NCBI GenBank assembly: GCA_016717145.1
Contig: JADKGD010000037.1
Location: forward strand, 1-64,000
Reading direction: 5' to 3'
Origin: Saprospiraceae bacterium
Lineage (GTDB): Bacteria; Bacteroidota; Bacteroidia; Chitinophagales; Saprospiraceae
DNA: 64,000 nucleotides
How positions within the stretch are numbered: the first letter of the stretch is position 1; every line of letters starts with the position of its first letter. The translations under genes and the position numbers were made by a program. Positions 27,598 through 38,531 of the stretch are shown piece after piece. The notes under the pieces are model-generated. The model was not told the DNA's origin, did no database searches, and was given only the letters and a program-made list of their open reading frames with translations.

Positions 27598-30500
27598 TTA
27601 CAAATGTAAGGAAATATAGGTACCATTTTCATCGGTTTTTATATTTAATTCAGCATGTAAAGCCAAAGCCCTGTTTTCCATATTTTTAAGTCCGTTTCCC
27701 CGCTTGATCATCATCGGATCAAAACCATGTCCATCGTCTCTAAACGTAGTAATCATCTTTCTGTTTTCGATTTTGAAGGAAAAATAAGCGTTATCAGCTT
27801 TACTGTATTTAGCGGTATTGTTGATGGCTTCTTTAAATATAAGATAGAAATGTCTACGGTCTTCCGGATTGAGTTTAATGTGGTGAGGAATATCAATGAT
27901 ATCAAAGTGGACAATTATATCCATAGGTTCCAGCGTATCAATAGCAAACTCTTGTATTTTCCCGACAATATGATTCAGACTATCATTTTTTGGACTGATA
28001 CTCCATATAATTTCTGTCATGCTAATCATGATTTCAGCAGTTTTATCGGCTATGGTTTTGAATGACTGGTTGGCTTCTTTTCTCATGGCTTCTCTTTCAC
28101 TCATCATCCTGATATGCGACAGTGTACTTCCCATGTCATCATGCAAATCTCTAGCCAGGGTGTGCCGGAGTTTATCCAGTTTCTGCCTTTGAATATCTCT
28201 GTATTTAAATATACTGTAAATAAAAAAAGAGATAATACCTATGATCAGTCCATTAAACCACCAGGTCCTCCAGAAAGGTGGGGCAATATTGATGAATAGA
28301 ACAAATTTGTTGGCGCTTTTGAGACCAAAACTATTTTCAGCTTCAACCTTTAAGGTATAGTTTCCATAGCCGATATTATCAAAAATCAATTTGTTACCAT
28401 CCATATTGATCCATACATCAGATTCAGTGCCTATCTTATAACGGTACCTATTTTCCTGCGAATTGGTATAATTCAAGTTAGTAAATTCTAATGTTAATGT
28501 GTTTTGATGGTGGGAAAGGTGAATGATATCACCTGATATAGGCATACTAGTGACAGTATAATTTGAAATTGTCAAATTAGAAAGGATTAACTTGCCGGCA
28601 TCTGCGGTTTTTATCTTGTTTAATTCTATTACATTTATGGCTTGATCCTGTCCTATATATATCGTATTGGATTTTTTAGAAAAAGCAATATCAGGACGTG
28701 GTAAATTCCCTATAGAACTATTGTAGTAAGTATAATTAGTTAATGAATGATTGGTGGGATTAAGACATGTTATTCCAAAATCTGTACCCATCCATGCCTG
28801 CCCATTGCCATCGATCACAACTTTTTTGTAAGTACCCAAAGGTTTGTCGTTGTAGGTGTCAAACATGGTAAACGACACACTATCACTTTTTGTATTTACT
28901 GTGCAAAAGCCGCTAGCCGCTGTTATTAGAATTCTATTAGTTCCAAAACTTTCAATTCCTTCAATCTTGGATAGAACTTTCAACTGCTTATAATCCACTG
29001 ATGAGTATGACACCATTTTTTTATTAAGAGGATTAAAAGAGTAAATGGTTTCACCTTCTTTGTTTGCAAAACGTGCTGCCATCCATATTTTACCTTTAGA
29101 ATCGGATGCAAACTTAGTTACATATGGCAAAATGTTATTTTTTTCAAAATAGGTGTTGATTTCCTTGACAGGATCAATCAGGTTTTCAGCTTTATTATAG
29201 AGATACAATCCATTCAATGACCCTAACCAAATATGCCCGTCTCTATCTTCTACGATTTTTATTACTTTCGGCTTTTCTTTATTGATTCCCTCATATTTTG
29301 GAATGATTATGGAATGTTTTTTAAGGTCATAACCAATCAAACCATATTTTATTGTTGATAACCATAATACCTCCTGAGAATCAATAAAAATAGTGTATGG
29401 ATCAATCCCTTGAGCACAATATTTTTTTAACTCATTCGGAATTTCCATAGATTTGTTGTTTACAATATCGAACCTGAATATACCTACGTAGGGAATAGTA
29501 AACCAAACGATACTATCTTTTATCCCTGAAGATTCAAAACACAGGTCAGAAATTCGCCAGTCTTTGACACCTTTTGCCAGACGAATAGGGACTTCTTTAA
29601 TATTCTGTTTATTTGCATCATAGCGGTGAAGACCTTTATAGCTTCCTATCCACATACCCTCTGATGGTGTGGGTTGGAAGCAAAATCCTGCTCCTGCCAC
29701 TCCATGTATATCTATTAAATCTTCTGTACTGTAACTGTAAAAAATTTCATTTTTTTTACTGAATGTCTTAATACCATCAGTGGTTCCCAACCACAGCAGA
29801 TCTTCTTCTCCGGGGATAAATGATGCAGAAACAGCCATTACTCCATTATTTATTTTCTTGGGGTCTGCAAATGTAAAAGGAGTGGATTCATAGGTATGGG
29901 TGTCAAATCTTATCAACCCATAACCCCAGGTTCCAAGCCAAAGTAGACCCAAGTCGTCCAAATAACTGGACATAAAGCCATCATCATCATGAAGTTCAGC
30001 ATTTTCCCCAGGCCGGTGAAAAGTCTTAACTTGACATGATATGGGATCATATCTATGCAGTCCGTACGTGTTGCTCAACCAAAATATACCTTGGTCATCT
30101 ATTTGAATGGCATTAAAGTCATCAATCCCTTCCAATCCTGAAATATATTCTTTGTTTAATTTAACATCCTTACCTTGTGAATAAAGAAGACCTTGATTGG
30201 TGCCCATCCACATAACATCATTTTTTTCTATATATTTAAATGCGTAGACTTTTACTTCTTCTTGCAGGCTGTCTGAATGCTTAAAGTCTACTTTTTGAGC
30301 CTTGCTACTTTTTGGATCAAAGATGTTCAGGTAAGGCAATGTAGCAAGCCACAATCTACCATGTTTATCTTCAGCCATTTGGCTGATATAATTGGAAGAT
30401 AAGGCATCGGGTTTTAATGGGTCTGCGCGATAAGATTTGAATTGATGACCATCATATCTTACCAGGCCTTGTTCTGTGCCAATCCAGACAAATCCATTTA

Positions 30501-30663
30501 GGGCTTTAGCAATACTAAGTGCCTGAGAACTTTGAAAACCTTGAGCAGGTCCATAATGATCAAAAATAATGGATTTCTGATACCCTTGACTTTTTATTTT
30601 TTGGCAAAATAAGGCAAAAGTAACACAGTAAATAATTAGGATATGTAAGCACTTATTTTGCAA
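27598..30663 (-). CDS. Propeller-type sensor histidine kinase
   Basis: 1,021 residues, intact. A signal peptide (LHILIIYCVTFALFCQ) is followed by a large periplasmic two-component-regulator propeller of many repeats (GFVWIGTEQGLVRYDG, GRLWLATLPYLNIFD, GLLWLGTWGYGLIRFD, GHIWLGSLNGLYLY), a Y_Y_Y domain (about residues 700-790), one membrane helix (WRTWWFNGLIIGIISFFIYS) and a HisKA_3/HATPase kinase. The phospho-acceptor is in LARDLHDDMGSTLSHIR (about residue 840), with N-box NNTAKYSKAD and G-box GNGLKNMENRA. The start is TTG 30663; no ATG is available before the signal peptide. It lies 43 bp downstream of its response regulator. The signal is unknown. Confidence 0.93.
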   Translation of the reverse strand: MQNKCLHILIIYCVTFALFCQKIKSQGYQKSIIFDHYGPAQGFQSSQALSIAKALNGFVWIGTEQGLVRYDGHQFKSYRADPLKPDALSSNYISQMAEDKHGRLWLATLPYLNIFDPKSSKAQKVDFKHSDSLQEEVKVYAFKYIEKNDVMWMGTNQGLLYSQGKDVKLNKEYISGLEGIDDFNAIQIDDQGIFWLSNTYGLHRYDPISCQVKTFHRPGENAELHDDDGFMSSYLDDLGLLWLGTWGYGLIRFDTHTYESTPFTFADPKKINNGVMAVSASFIPGEEDLLWLGTTDGIKTFSKKNEIFYSYSTEDLIDIHGVAGAGFCFQPTPSEGMWIGSYKGLHRYDANKQNIKEVPIRLAKGVKDWRISDLCFESSGIKDSIVWFTIPYVGIFRFDIVNNKSMEIPNELKKYCAQGIDPYTIFIDSQEVLWLSTIKYGLIGYDLKKHSIIIPKYEGINKEKPKVIKIVEDRDGHIWLGSLNGLYLYNKAENLIDPVKEINTYFEKNNILPYVTKFASDSKGKIWMAARFANKEGETIYSFNPLNKKMVSYSSVDYKQLKVLSKIEGIESFGTNRILITAASGFCTVNTKSDSVSFTMFDTYNDKPLGTYKKVVIDGNGQAWMGTDFGITCLNPTNHSLTNYTYYNSSIGNLPRPDIAFSKKSNTIYIGQDQAINVIELNKIKTADAGKLILSNLTISNYTVTSMPISGDIIHLSHHQNTLTLEFTNLNYTNSQENRYRYKIGTESDVWINMDGNKLIFDNIGYGNYTLKVEAENSFGLKSANKFVLFINIAPPFWRTWWFNGLIIGIISFFIYSIFKYRDIQRQKLDKLRHTLARDLHDDMGSTLSHIRMMSEREAMRKEANQSFKTIADKTAEIMISMTEIIWSISPKNDSLNHIVGKIQEFAIDTLEPMDIIVHFDIIDIPHHIKLNPEDRRHFYLIFKEAINNTAKYSKADNAYFSFKIENRKMITTFRDDGHGFDPMMIKRGNGLKNMENRALALHAELNIKTDENGTYISLHL

Positions 30664-30706
30664 GACGCACTTTGATTAGGTGATTTTTCGCAATTCAGGT
30701 ATAAAA

Positions 30707-31345
30707 CTAAAACTTTTTTTCAATAAATACTTTATGCACGGCCTCAGTTACAGAATGGACATGCAATTTATCATAGATGCGCTTTACATAAGTACGTACT
30801 GTATCCAGGCTTATGATCAATTCACTAGCCACCATTTTATAGCTAAAGCCCTTTGAAAGTAACTTCAGAATGTCCACCTCTCTTTCTGAAAGATTATAAG
30901 TACTATTGGAGTCAGTCCCAGCAGCAAATGGCAACTGAAGTACTTTGCGAGCTATGGAAGGACTAATAGGTGCACCACCATTTTTTACATCTTTTATTGC
31001 TGTCAGCAAAGTAGCCAAAGAGTTTTTTTTAAGCAAATATCCAGTCGCACCTGCTTTCAAAGCATTAAATATTCGATCATCATCATCAAAAACAGTATTC
31101 ATGATGACTTCTACTTCAGGATAAATGGATTTGAGTTCTTTTACCCCTTCTATTCCAGTACGCCCGGGCATATCTATGTCCATGATAACTACTTCCGGTG
31201 CGAAGGCCTTAGTATTTTGTACCACATCCAAACAGTGACCAAATTCCCCTGCCAGTTCAAATTCCTCAGATTCTCTGATGATACTTGAGAGTATTTCCCT
31301 TAAACCATTATTGTCTTCGTATATGGCCACTTTTATCCTAACCAT
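30707..31345 (-). CDS. LuxR/NarL-family response regulator, first gene of kinase operon
   Basis: 212 residues from ATG 31345. Upstream in-frame codons (to 31480) run through the promoter and are not part of the protein. The receiver domain has IYEDN, the likely phospho-acceptor Asp56 in VVIMDIDMPG, and YLLKKNS; the GerE domain has LSEREVDILKLLSKGFSYKMVA and TVRTYVKRIYDKLHVHS. It leads an operon with a propeller kinase and a T9SS cargo. Its promoter carries the TCACAT-N4-ATGTGA palindrome found at three surface-protein operons. A NarL-type dimer would suit a palindrome, so this protein is a good candidate for the shared regulator and for autoregulation. Confidence 0.93.
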   Translation of the reverse strand: MVRIKVAIYEDNNGLREILSSIIRESEEFELAGEFGHCLDVVQNTKAFAPEVVIMDIDMPGRTGIEGVKELKSIYPEVEVIMNTVFDDDDRIFNALKAGATGYLLKKNSLATLLTAIKDVKNGGAPISPSIARKVLQLPFAAGTDSNSTYNLSEREVDILKLLSKGFSYKMVASELIISLDTVRTYVKRIYDKLHVHSVTEAVHKVFIEKKF

Positions 31346-31365
31346 TATAATATTGCATTGAGAAA

Positions 31366-31422
31366 CAAAAGTATAACAATTTGCATAGAGTGTGTATTTG
31401 CACGTGTCACATAATGATGTGA
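31366..31422 (-). promoter_or_regulatory. Promoter with upstream palindrome, regulator/kinase operon
   Basis: On the minus strand TACTTTTG lies at 31366-31373 and TCACATAATGATGTGA at 31407-31422, centres 45 bp apart. The box is 20 bp upstream of the regulator ATG. The palindrome differs from the other three copies only in the 4-bp spacer. Intervening bases are unrelated to the other promoters. Confidence 0.75.
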
Positions 31423-31537
31423 ATTTAGGAAATTGCCTTCGGCATGACTGAAGAATGCGAAGCAAAATTGACACCGTCAATTTAGTGAAGGAACTGCGAC
31501 CAACCGGATCGCAGCATCAACCGAATTAAATTGTACT

Positions 31538-31605
31538 CCATTGAAATAAGCGAAGCGTATTGAACTATATTGTAATAAGCGAAGCGAATTGAATTAATTG
31601 AACTA
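31538..31605. repeat. AAGCGAAGCG dispersed repeat, copy 2
   Basis: Contains TTGAAATAAGCGAAGCGTAT, TGAACTATATTG and TAAGCGAAGCGAATTGAATT. It is nearly superimposable on the copy at 38532-38622. The surrounding spacer 31423-32025 has no gene; it also holds imperfect CTTCGGCATGACTGAAG-type hairpins near 31436-31460 and the 7-bp tandem repeat listed separately. Confidence 0.75.
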
Positions 31606-31969
31606 ATTGTGTATCGTCCTGAAAAAAGCTGACTATTTTAGGAGACCTTAATTTATGTGCTTTACACATTTATAGTAAAGAAGTAAATATTCAATTTTAT
31701 AGTTTTACCACACTACCCAAATTTGGTTACAAATCGTCTGATGAAGATAAATATATAAAGAATATTTTGTATTTATGATAATTTGTAAAATATTATATCT
31801 TATCTTTGGAATGAATTAAAATTTATTTACAACAAGATGATGATGTTACAACCTGAAAAGCAATTACTCCTAAACCGATGCTAGCTTAATTTTTCTGGAT
31901 GATGACTATACCGGACAGAAACAAAATTATCGCAAAAAATTATTAAAATGACACAAAAAATGTTAATGT

Positions 31970-32011
31970 AATTACGAATTACGAATTACGAATTACGAAT
32001 TACGAATTACG
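31970..32011. repeat. 7-bp simple sequence repeat (AATTACG)6
   Basis: Six perfect copies of AATTACG run at 31970-32011, ending 14 bp before the ATG at 32026 and 37 bp before ATG 32049 of the PKD/beta-helix surface protein. Heptanucleotide arrays are prone to slippage. In this position copy-number change would alter promoter or leader spacing, so phase variation is possible but not shown. Confidence 0.9.
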
Positions 32012-32025
32012 AAATCAAAGGCTAA

Positions 32026-35000
32026 ATGCCTGAAATTTTTCTTTGTTTATGATGTCTGCTGTCTGGATGCCTGATGTGGGGTGGGGGCAGACTTGCAATG
32101 TGGCTTGTAATGAATTTGTTCAAAGAAATGATTTGAATTTGGCTGATAATTTATCAAATCCAGTTCCAATTGGCACTGGCCTTAGTTCTTTTCAAAGACT
32201 GTGGGTCGGCAAGACCCTTGCAACACCTGTTTGGTTTTCATCACACAATTCGCCACATCACGTTAAATACATGCCTGGCAGTTGTTTCGGATCTTGGACT
32301 AATCCTACAGATCCAGATATATTGCCTTGTCTTGGTGTTGGTGCTACACTCAATGAAGGTATTTATACTAACGTTAATTTGTCATTTGACCCATTTGTTA
32401 GGTACTGCCTTAGATTTACTTATCGCAGGCTAATTTGTGGTTACGGAGAAACAAATTCAAATCTAATTGTAGCTATCTCAAGAGACTTAACACCTTACCC
32501 AATAACAAATACCAATATGCCTACACCGATTGTGCCTAATTTAATTTTAAGTACCGAATTGGTAAGTAATTTTAATGAGTCAACCGTCAACTTAGACTTT
32601 AGTGTTAATCCACTACCCGGATTTAATCAGTTATGGTTTAGAACAGAAAGAATTGGTAATAATACAGGCTCATCTTTTGTTACAATAAATAACATTCATA
32701 TAAGTTGTACAACTTTAGCACTTACAGATATCAATATTAATCAAGTAGGTAATGTTATAAATCCAAAAGCTGTAAATAGTTCTCTTATTTCAACATTCGT
32801 TTCTCATTTTTGGGATTTTGGTGATGGTTCGACTAGTATTATTGCAGAACCAACTCACACTTACACTGTTGCCGGTCCAAAAAAGTATGTCTGGATATTA
32901 TTGATAGTAATGGTTGCTGTGCAAGACTCTGTGAAGATATCATAGTTCCGTGCTTCACTCCACAGCCAGCGTTTACTTTCAATGGATGTCCTAATGTGAA
33001 TTTTTCTGTGACCAACCCAATTGCAAATACTACTTATACGTGGCAATTTGGTGACGGACCCGCCGGAACATCCGGAACTAATGTTTCGCATACTTATGGG
33101 GCTTCTGGATCATATTCAGTTACGCTTACCTCAACTGATGCATGTGGTCAAAATTCGATTACACAAATAGTTACACTCAATTTGCCAACTTCAACTTTCA
33201 GTTTTAGTGGATGTCCTGTTGTCCAGTTTAATGGACCTAGTGGTAGTGTATTTACTTATTTATGGAGTTTTGGAGATGGCACAACATCAACATTAGAAGA
33301 TCCTCTGCATGCATATGGCGATACTGGATCACATACAGTCACACTTTCTATATCAGTTTCCGGATGCGGGCCCGCTTCAAGTACCATGGTAGTACCTGGG
33401 TGCAATTTAACAGCATGTGCTGCGCAGGACATAAGCATAGGTGATGGGATTAATCCAAATTTGCCCATTTATCTTTCTACCTTGCTTACGACAATTCCAC
33501 ATACAAATAATAATGGAACTATCACCATCAGCAACTTGTCATTCAATCTGCGTGGCAATCTGGTCATAGATGTACCCACTATTATTACAGCTACCCATTG
33601 GTTTTGTGATCCTGGTACTAGCATAACACAGCAAGCTAACCTTTTTATTAGAAACAATACAAGTTTTGAAGGTTGCGCTCGAATGTGGCGGGGCATTTAT
33701 AATTTTGGAGGCTTTATCACCTCTATTACTGGAAATAGTAGTATCAGTGATGCTCAGCACGCCCTTTATGTAGATAACGGAGCAAGACTAAATTTATATA
33801 ATTGCAGATTTATTAATAATATCAGAGGAATTTATGCTAATGGGACAAATGTAAAAGATATTAGATACAGCCTGACTACCGGTATAAATAATGCTACTTT
33901 TAGTTTTACTGGTGCTATGAAGCCTGCATATAATGGACAATTGGATTATCACAATTTTTCGATAGCAGGAATAGAATTTGAAAACGTAGTTAATCTACCA
34001 ATAAGAAATAGCTTTTTTATTGACATGCAGTACGGGATTAAAGTAAACAGAACCAGAATATCAGTAATTAACAACACCTTTACATCTCCGTTTAATTTTA
34101 GTGGTTATGGTGTCTATGTGACAAATATGGTAACTGATCTCAACCGTATAACTCAAGGAAATACATTTGATAATATGGGGACATCCATTAGTGTAGGCAA
34201 TAGTACTATGGGCACCATCAATATAGAAGATAATATTGTCACACATCTTCTTAGGTATGGAATAGGTATAGATATTGCTCAGACAAACGGATCTACTATA
34301 AAAATCATTAATGATAATAATATCACTGTAAACGATGGAATTGCTATTGAAGTAAGTAGTTGTCAACCAAGGACAGTACAAATTACTGACAATGATATAA
34401 CAATAAATAATAAAGGATCAGCATTGATGTTTGAATCAGTTAACTCTGATGGTAGGTCTACTATTAATATGAATAGAATTGTTTTTTCTCCGGGTTATAT
34501 TGGCAGTTCTATCCCAAATTATATCAATAATTGTCACGACCTTGACTTTATATCGAATGATATCACTGGAGATCCACATTACTTTACATTTCAAGTACAT
34601 GGCACATCAACATGTTTATTCCGAGACAATAACTTTATTAATGGAGGTGTTTTGGCATTTGGAATCGAAGTCTCGCCCAATAATACATACTGTTGCAACA
34701 CTATGCCCGTAGGTCAAACGCTCTTTCAAGGCAGTAACGAAATGACAAATCTTCGCAACAATGTCATGCATTCTTTGCAATTAACCGATGCTGTTATCAG
34801 CGCACAAACAAATGCCGGTAATATTTGGACTGGACCATTTAATTTTGCTAATATTTCTGTACTATCTGGCAGTATGAATGATCCACTTGGGCTTTCAAAT
34901 GGCAGCATTTTTAGATACAATCAACTACAACTAGGAGGTAGACCCGCATCCATAACTCCAAATGATATTGTAGAATCTTGGTTTGTTAATAATGGATCAT

Positions 35001-36067
35001 CTACCACTTGCGGATCTAGTCCAAGCTGTGGCATACCTCCTTATCCGGTTGTACCAGGAGATGGCAATAGTGGCATACCACCAGGAGATACCAATATTAT
35101 AATTATAATAGTAGACCCTGAGCCCACGTGTCAACAATTGCTGGCAACGATAAAATGGTGGACAGCCAATAATACAACCCTTAACCCACAACATACCTAT
35201 AATATTCAAATGATCCTGCACCAATGGATCGAAAACTATGGATGGCAATTTTGGTCAGACTGCTTAGGACCATTATTGACAATAGACCCTCTACTTATAC
35301 CATGGTATGAAGCGGAAAAGGAAAAAGATAAAATTAGAACCCCTAGCTTCCAGCAAAAATTTTTATACCAAGCTAAGTCACAGGAAATAGCCCTCATATA
35401 TGACCAAATAGCAGCTCAGCCTGATTGGGACATGGTAATTCCAAACCCTATTTTAGATAACCTGTATGCAACATTAAAAACCAAGACTGACGAACTCAAT
35501 GTTATACTCAATGGGATAAATGTATCGTTCATATCTAAGGCTGTCACTTTTCAGACAAAAATTGCAGCGTTACCTCTTAGGTTTTCTTTTTTGACAGAAC
35601 GTAACTTTGTATGGACAACGGAGCAAAAGATAACCATTTCCGGTTTAAGTGCGGTATCAGTAGCAGAATGGAATCAAATCAGATCGATAGCAAATATGTG
35701 CCCGATTGATATAGGACAAGCAGTATATGAAGCCAGAGGATTATTATCTATGATCGGAGAGCATAATTTTCCGGATTTAACAATTACATGTTCTAAACCT
35801 AAGCCAAGACTTGCCAAGGGAGATAGTATTTCAGAAATCAAAGTGTATCCAAATCCTTCAGATGGCAGATTTAATATTTTGTTGCCTTCAGATATTGAAG
35901 TGACTACAGTGGTAATATATGATACCATGGGCAAAGTAGTTAAAAAACAAAGCATAGACCTAAATCGCACTTTTTACCTATCAAGTCAAGAATCGGGTAT
36001 ATATTATTATGAATTGTTTGATAATGACAAATCTATCAACAGAGGAAAATTATTATTAATCAAATAA
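32026..36067 (+). CDS. PKD / beta-helix surface protein with T9SS sorting domain, frameshifted
   Basis: About 1,345 residues. Open pieces are up to 32945 and 32996-36067. The break is in CCAAAAAAGTATG near 32878-32885; one extra A gives GPKKVCLDIIDSNGCCARLCED and a continuous protein. The start is uncertain: ATG 32049 gives a very short leader (AVWMPDVGWGQ), whereas ATG 32026 plus one indel near 32045 gives a better signal peptide (PEIFLCL then MSAVWMPDVGWGQ). Three PKD domains (HFWDFGDGST, TYTWQFGDGPAG, FTYLWSFGDGTTS) precede a long parallel beta-helix (about 33540-34600; ALYVDNGARLNLYNCRFINN). After a helical segment (about 35110-35780) comes a T9SS type A domain (IKVYPNPSDGRFNI, YDTMGKVVKK, GIYYYELFD). 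It is a surface or secreted adhesin-like protein of unknown ligand. Confidence 0.85.
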
Positions 36068-36074
36068 CAAATAT

Positions 36075-36115
36075 AGCAGTCCTTGAATAGAAAACCTATT
36101 TGGGGACTGCTTTTA
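36075..36115 (+). terminator. Rho-independent terminator after the PKD/beta-helix gene
   Basis: AGCAGTCC at 36075-36082 pairs with GGACTGCT at 36104-36111, with an inner GAATAG/CTATT pairing, followed by TTTTAATT. It begins 7 bp past the stop. Confidence 0.8.
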
Positions 36116-36221
36116 ATTACTAAAATATACCTAACTTGCTTAATATTAATAATGGATCGTACACATTTTATTGAATAAATGACAAAAATCACCATGAAAT
36201 GAACAAGAATCCATATTTGAG

Positions 36222-36260
36222 GTAACTGCCCGACTAACTTGTTCAGGCGGGCACAAACCG
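36222..36260. repeat. TGCCCG...CGGGCA inverted-repeat element, copy 1
   Basis: ACTGCCCGACTAACTTGTTC and AGGCGGGCACAAACCGG form a short stem (TGCCCG/CGGGCA). The reverse complement of 39974-40019 has the same order of motifs (CCTGCCCGACT, GCAGGCGGGTACAAACC), so the two are opposite-orientation copies of one short element. Both are intergenic. Function unknown. Confidence 0.6.
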
Positions 36261-36335
36261 GGATGATTATTTCAAGCGAATTCCATCTTACTTTATAACC
36301 AAGTCACCAGAGGTGACTTAACTAAATTTAAACAG

Positions 36336-38247
36336 ATGAAATACCTATTCACAATTACTTTTTTTAGCTTTCATTTTTTGTGTTTTGGTCAGAAAGAAGA
36401 CTTTGTATGGTTGATTGGAGAAGAACCATACGATGTCACCTTACCCGAAAGAGCAGCCGATACCACACTTGGGGCTACAAATTTTGATTTTAATCATGAT
36501 CCTGTCAAAGTGTATTACGATCCTCAGCGACTATGGGACACAGGAGGGGGCAACACCAGTTTATGCAGCCCATATGGGCAATTAATAGCATATTCCAATG
36601 GTCAGATCATCATTGATGGCAAAATATTGCCATCGAAGACACAATCAATTATGATTATGACATCGCAAGTAAATTTTGTAATGAGTGGGAAGTAAATAAC
36701 TTGGGAGATGATAAAATGGCCATTCCGGTAGGTTTACTTGGATGGCAACGGGTGATAATACTACCTTTAGATGATCAATATTATTGTATATACAATAACA
36801 TTGATTACTGTAAATCAAAGTTGTTTCCATATCGATTATTGTATAGCAAGTTTACAAAAAGCGATGAATCGGCAACAGGAAAGGTGTTGGAGAAAGAAAA
36901 GCTTATACTTAAGGATTCACTAATGGATTGCATCTACGCTGTCAGACATGGCAATGGTAGGGATTGGTGGTTGGTCACATTTGATATTACCCAAACAGAA
37001 ATCCTTATATTTTTAGTCAACAAAAATGGAATATCGTTAACCAACCGACAACCAACATTCGTTGTAAACCGAAGTTATGGTGGTATTGGTCAAATATGTC
37101 TCTCTCCGGATGGCGCATATATGGCCTGGTATCATTTATATACATTTGAAAAAGATGGCGCAGGCTTTACTTTTGCTGAATTCGACCGATGTGATGGCAC
37201 CATACATAATATTAAGACCAGGATACTCACTACACCGATACTAGGCGCAGGAGTTGCTTTTTCATCTGATAGCAAATACCTTTATGCTTGCAATGGTGTG
37301 AGTATCTTGCAGTATGATATGGAAGCATCTGACCCGATCGGATCAGAATATGTCGCTGCAGAGTATGATGGATACAAATACTATTTTGCTAATGATACGA
37401 TACAGCCCAATCCTATTGGTCATAGTGTTAATTTTTGTTTGATGAAGCTAGGACCTGATGGCAAGATCTATGTCTTCCCTGGGTCAATACAAAATCGATT
37501 GATATCCGTAATAAATAGCCCTACAGAAAAAGGTACATCCAGTGATGTTCGTCAGCATAGTCTGCTTATGAATACAGTTTTTATTCGTACTGTTCCCAAT
37601 ATGCCGGAATTCCGCCTTGGCCCCCTCGACGGCTCCGCCTGCGATACCCTAGGTATAGACAATCACCCCATAGCAAAGTACCGCTACGAGCCTGATACCA
37701 TCGACCACTTACGCATCCGATTTACAGATCTGTCATACTTCCGACCCGAGACATGGAGCTGGGATTTTGGAGACAATACACCGAAGGTCAGTATGAGACA
37801 TCCTTATCATACCTACACAAAAAATGGCACCTACAATGTATGCCTCACCGTCAGCAATGAAAACAGCGTTAATACCGTGTGCAGGACCATCACCATCGGG
37901 ACGAGTAGCAGTGAAGATGCAGAACCATCCACAAAGCCAGACATCACCCTCTTCCCCAATCCTGTAGAAGACATGCTCCTCATCACGATCGGTGAGTACA
38001 TACCAGAGCATGGTCAAGTCACTGTCTATGACATCACTGGTCAACAAGTAATCCGTCAGCGTGCCTATTATGGACACAATAATGTGGACATGACACAGCT
38101 ACCGGCCGGGACATATATAGTCAGGTTTGTGGACTTGGGCAGTGCCCAGCACTCCCTTCAGGGGTAGGCTTGCCTGCTTCGGAGCAAGCAGGGGGTAGCG
38201 TTGGTAAAAGTGTCCTGATCAGGGAAGAAAAGGTAGTGAAGATTTGA
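36336..38247 (+). CDS. T9SS cargo with beta-propeller-like body and PKD domain, frameshifted, 3' end interrupted
   Basis: About 620 residues. Open pieces are 36336-36695 and 36701-38167. One indel near 36640 (CATCGAAGAC) restores EDTINYDYDIASKFCNEWEV. A signal peptide (LFTITFFSFHFLCFGQ) is followed by a propeller-like region of the type found in gliding-motility-associated cargo (GQICLSPDGAYMAW, GVAFSSDSKYLYA, LGPDGKIYVFPG), then PKD (TWSWDFGDNTPKV) and a T9SS type A domain (ITLFPNPVEDMLL, YDITGQQVI, LPAGTYIVRFVD). The open frame stops at 38167 inside a short repeat. About 40 bp further on, KSVLIREEKVVKI in another frame (stop 38247) is the expected last strand of the sorting domain. So a repeat element appears to have inserted into the end of the domain and may block secretion. 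Confidence 0.8.
38154..38206. repeat. CTTCAGGGG...GGGGGTAGCG short element, copy 1 (inside gene end)
   Basis: CCCTTCAGGGG and GGGGGTAGCGTTGGTA flank an inverted pair CTTGCCTGCTTCGGAGCAAGCAG. Related copies are at 38427-38449 (CCTTCAGGGGTCGGGGGTAGCG) and 38503-38531 (TCCCCTTCAGGGGCTGGGGG then TAGCGTTGG). CCCTTCAGGGG is itself nearly palindromic. This copy interrupts the T9SS domain of the preceding gene. Confidence 0.65.
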
Positions 38248-38426
38248 ATGACGAATGATCTGAATGATCTGAAACGATGTATTGTCTATGACAATTTGCT
38301 CAAGGCTTACTAAGCACTTACCTAACTTTCCATTTAGCATCTGAGACACCGCAATCCAGTAGGATGCGGTTCCTTTACTATCTCATGCTTTTTTAGCATT
38401 CGATTTGCTTTGCAACCGTTCAGTCA

Positions 38427-38531
38427 TCCTTCAGGGGTCGGGGGTAGCGAGACTAAAACAAATGATCTGAATGATCTGAATGTTATGCTAAGCGCGATGC
38501 GCTCCCCTTCAGGGGCTGGGGGTAGCGTTGG
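38427..38531. repeat. CTTCAGGGG...GGGGGTAGCG short element, copies 2 and 3
   Basis: Copies at 38427-38449 and 38503-38531 in the spacer 38248-38640. Between and before them are ATGATCTGA direct repeats (38252-38274 and 38461-38480) and a palindrome AGCGCGATGCGCT at 38491-38503. The spacer also contains the third AAGCGAAGCG repeat but no gene. Confidence 0.6.

Noticed and set aside
31346..31480. N-terminal extension of the LuxR regulator to 31480
   Set aside because: The extension runs across the TAnnTTTG box and palindrome, and the receiver domain starts exactly at ATG 31345.
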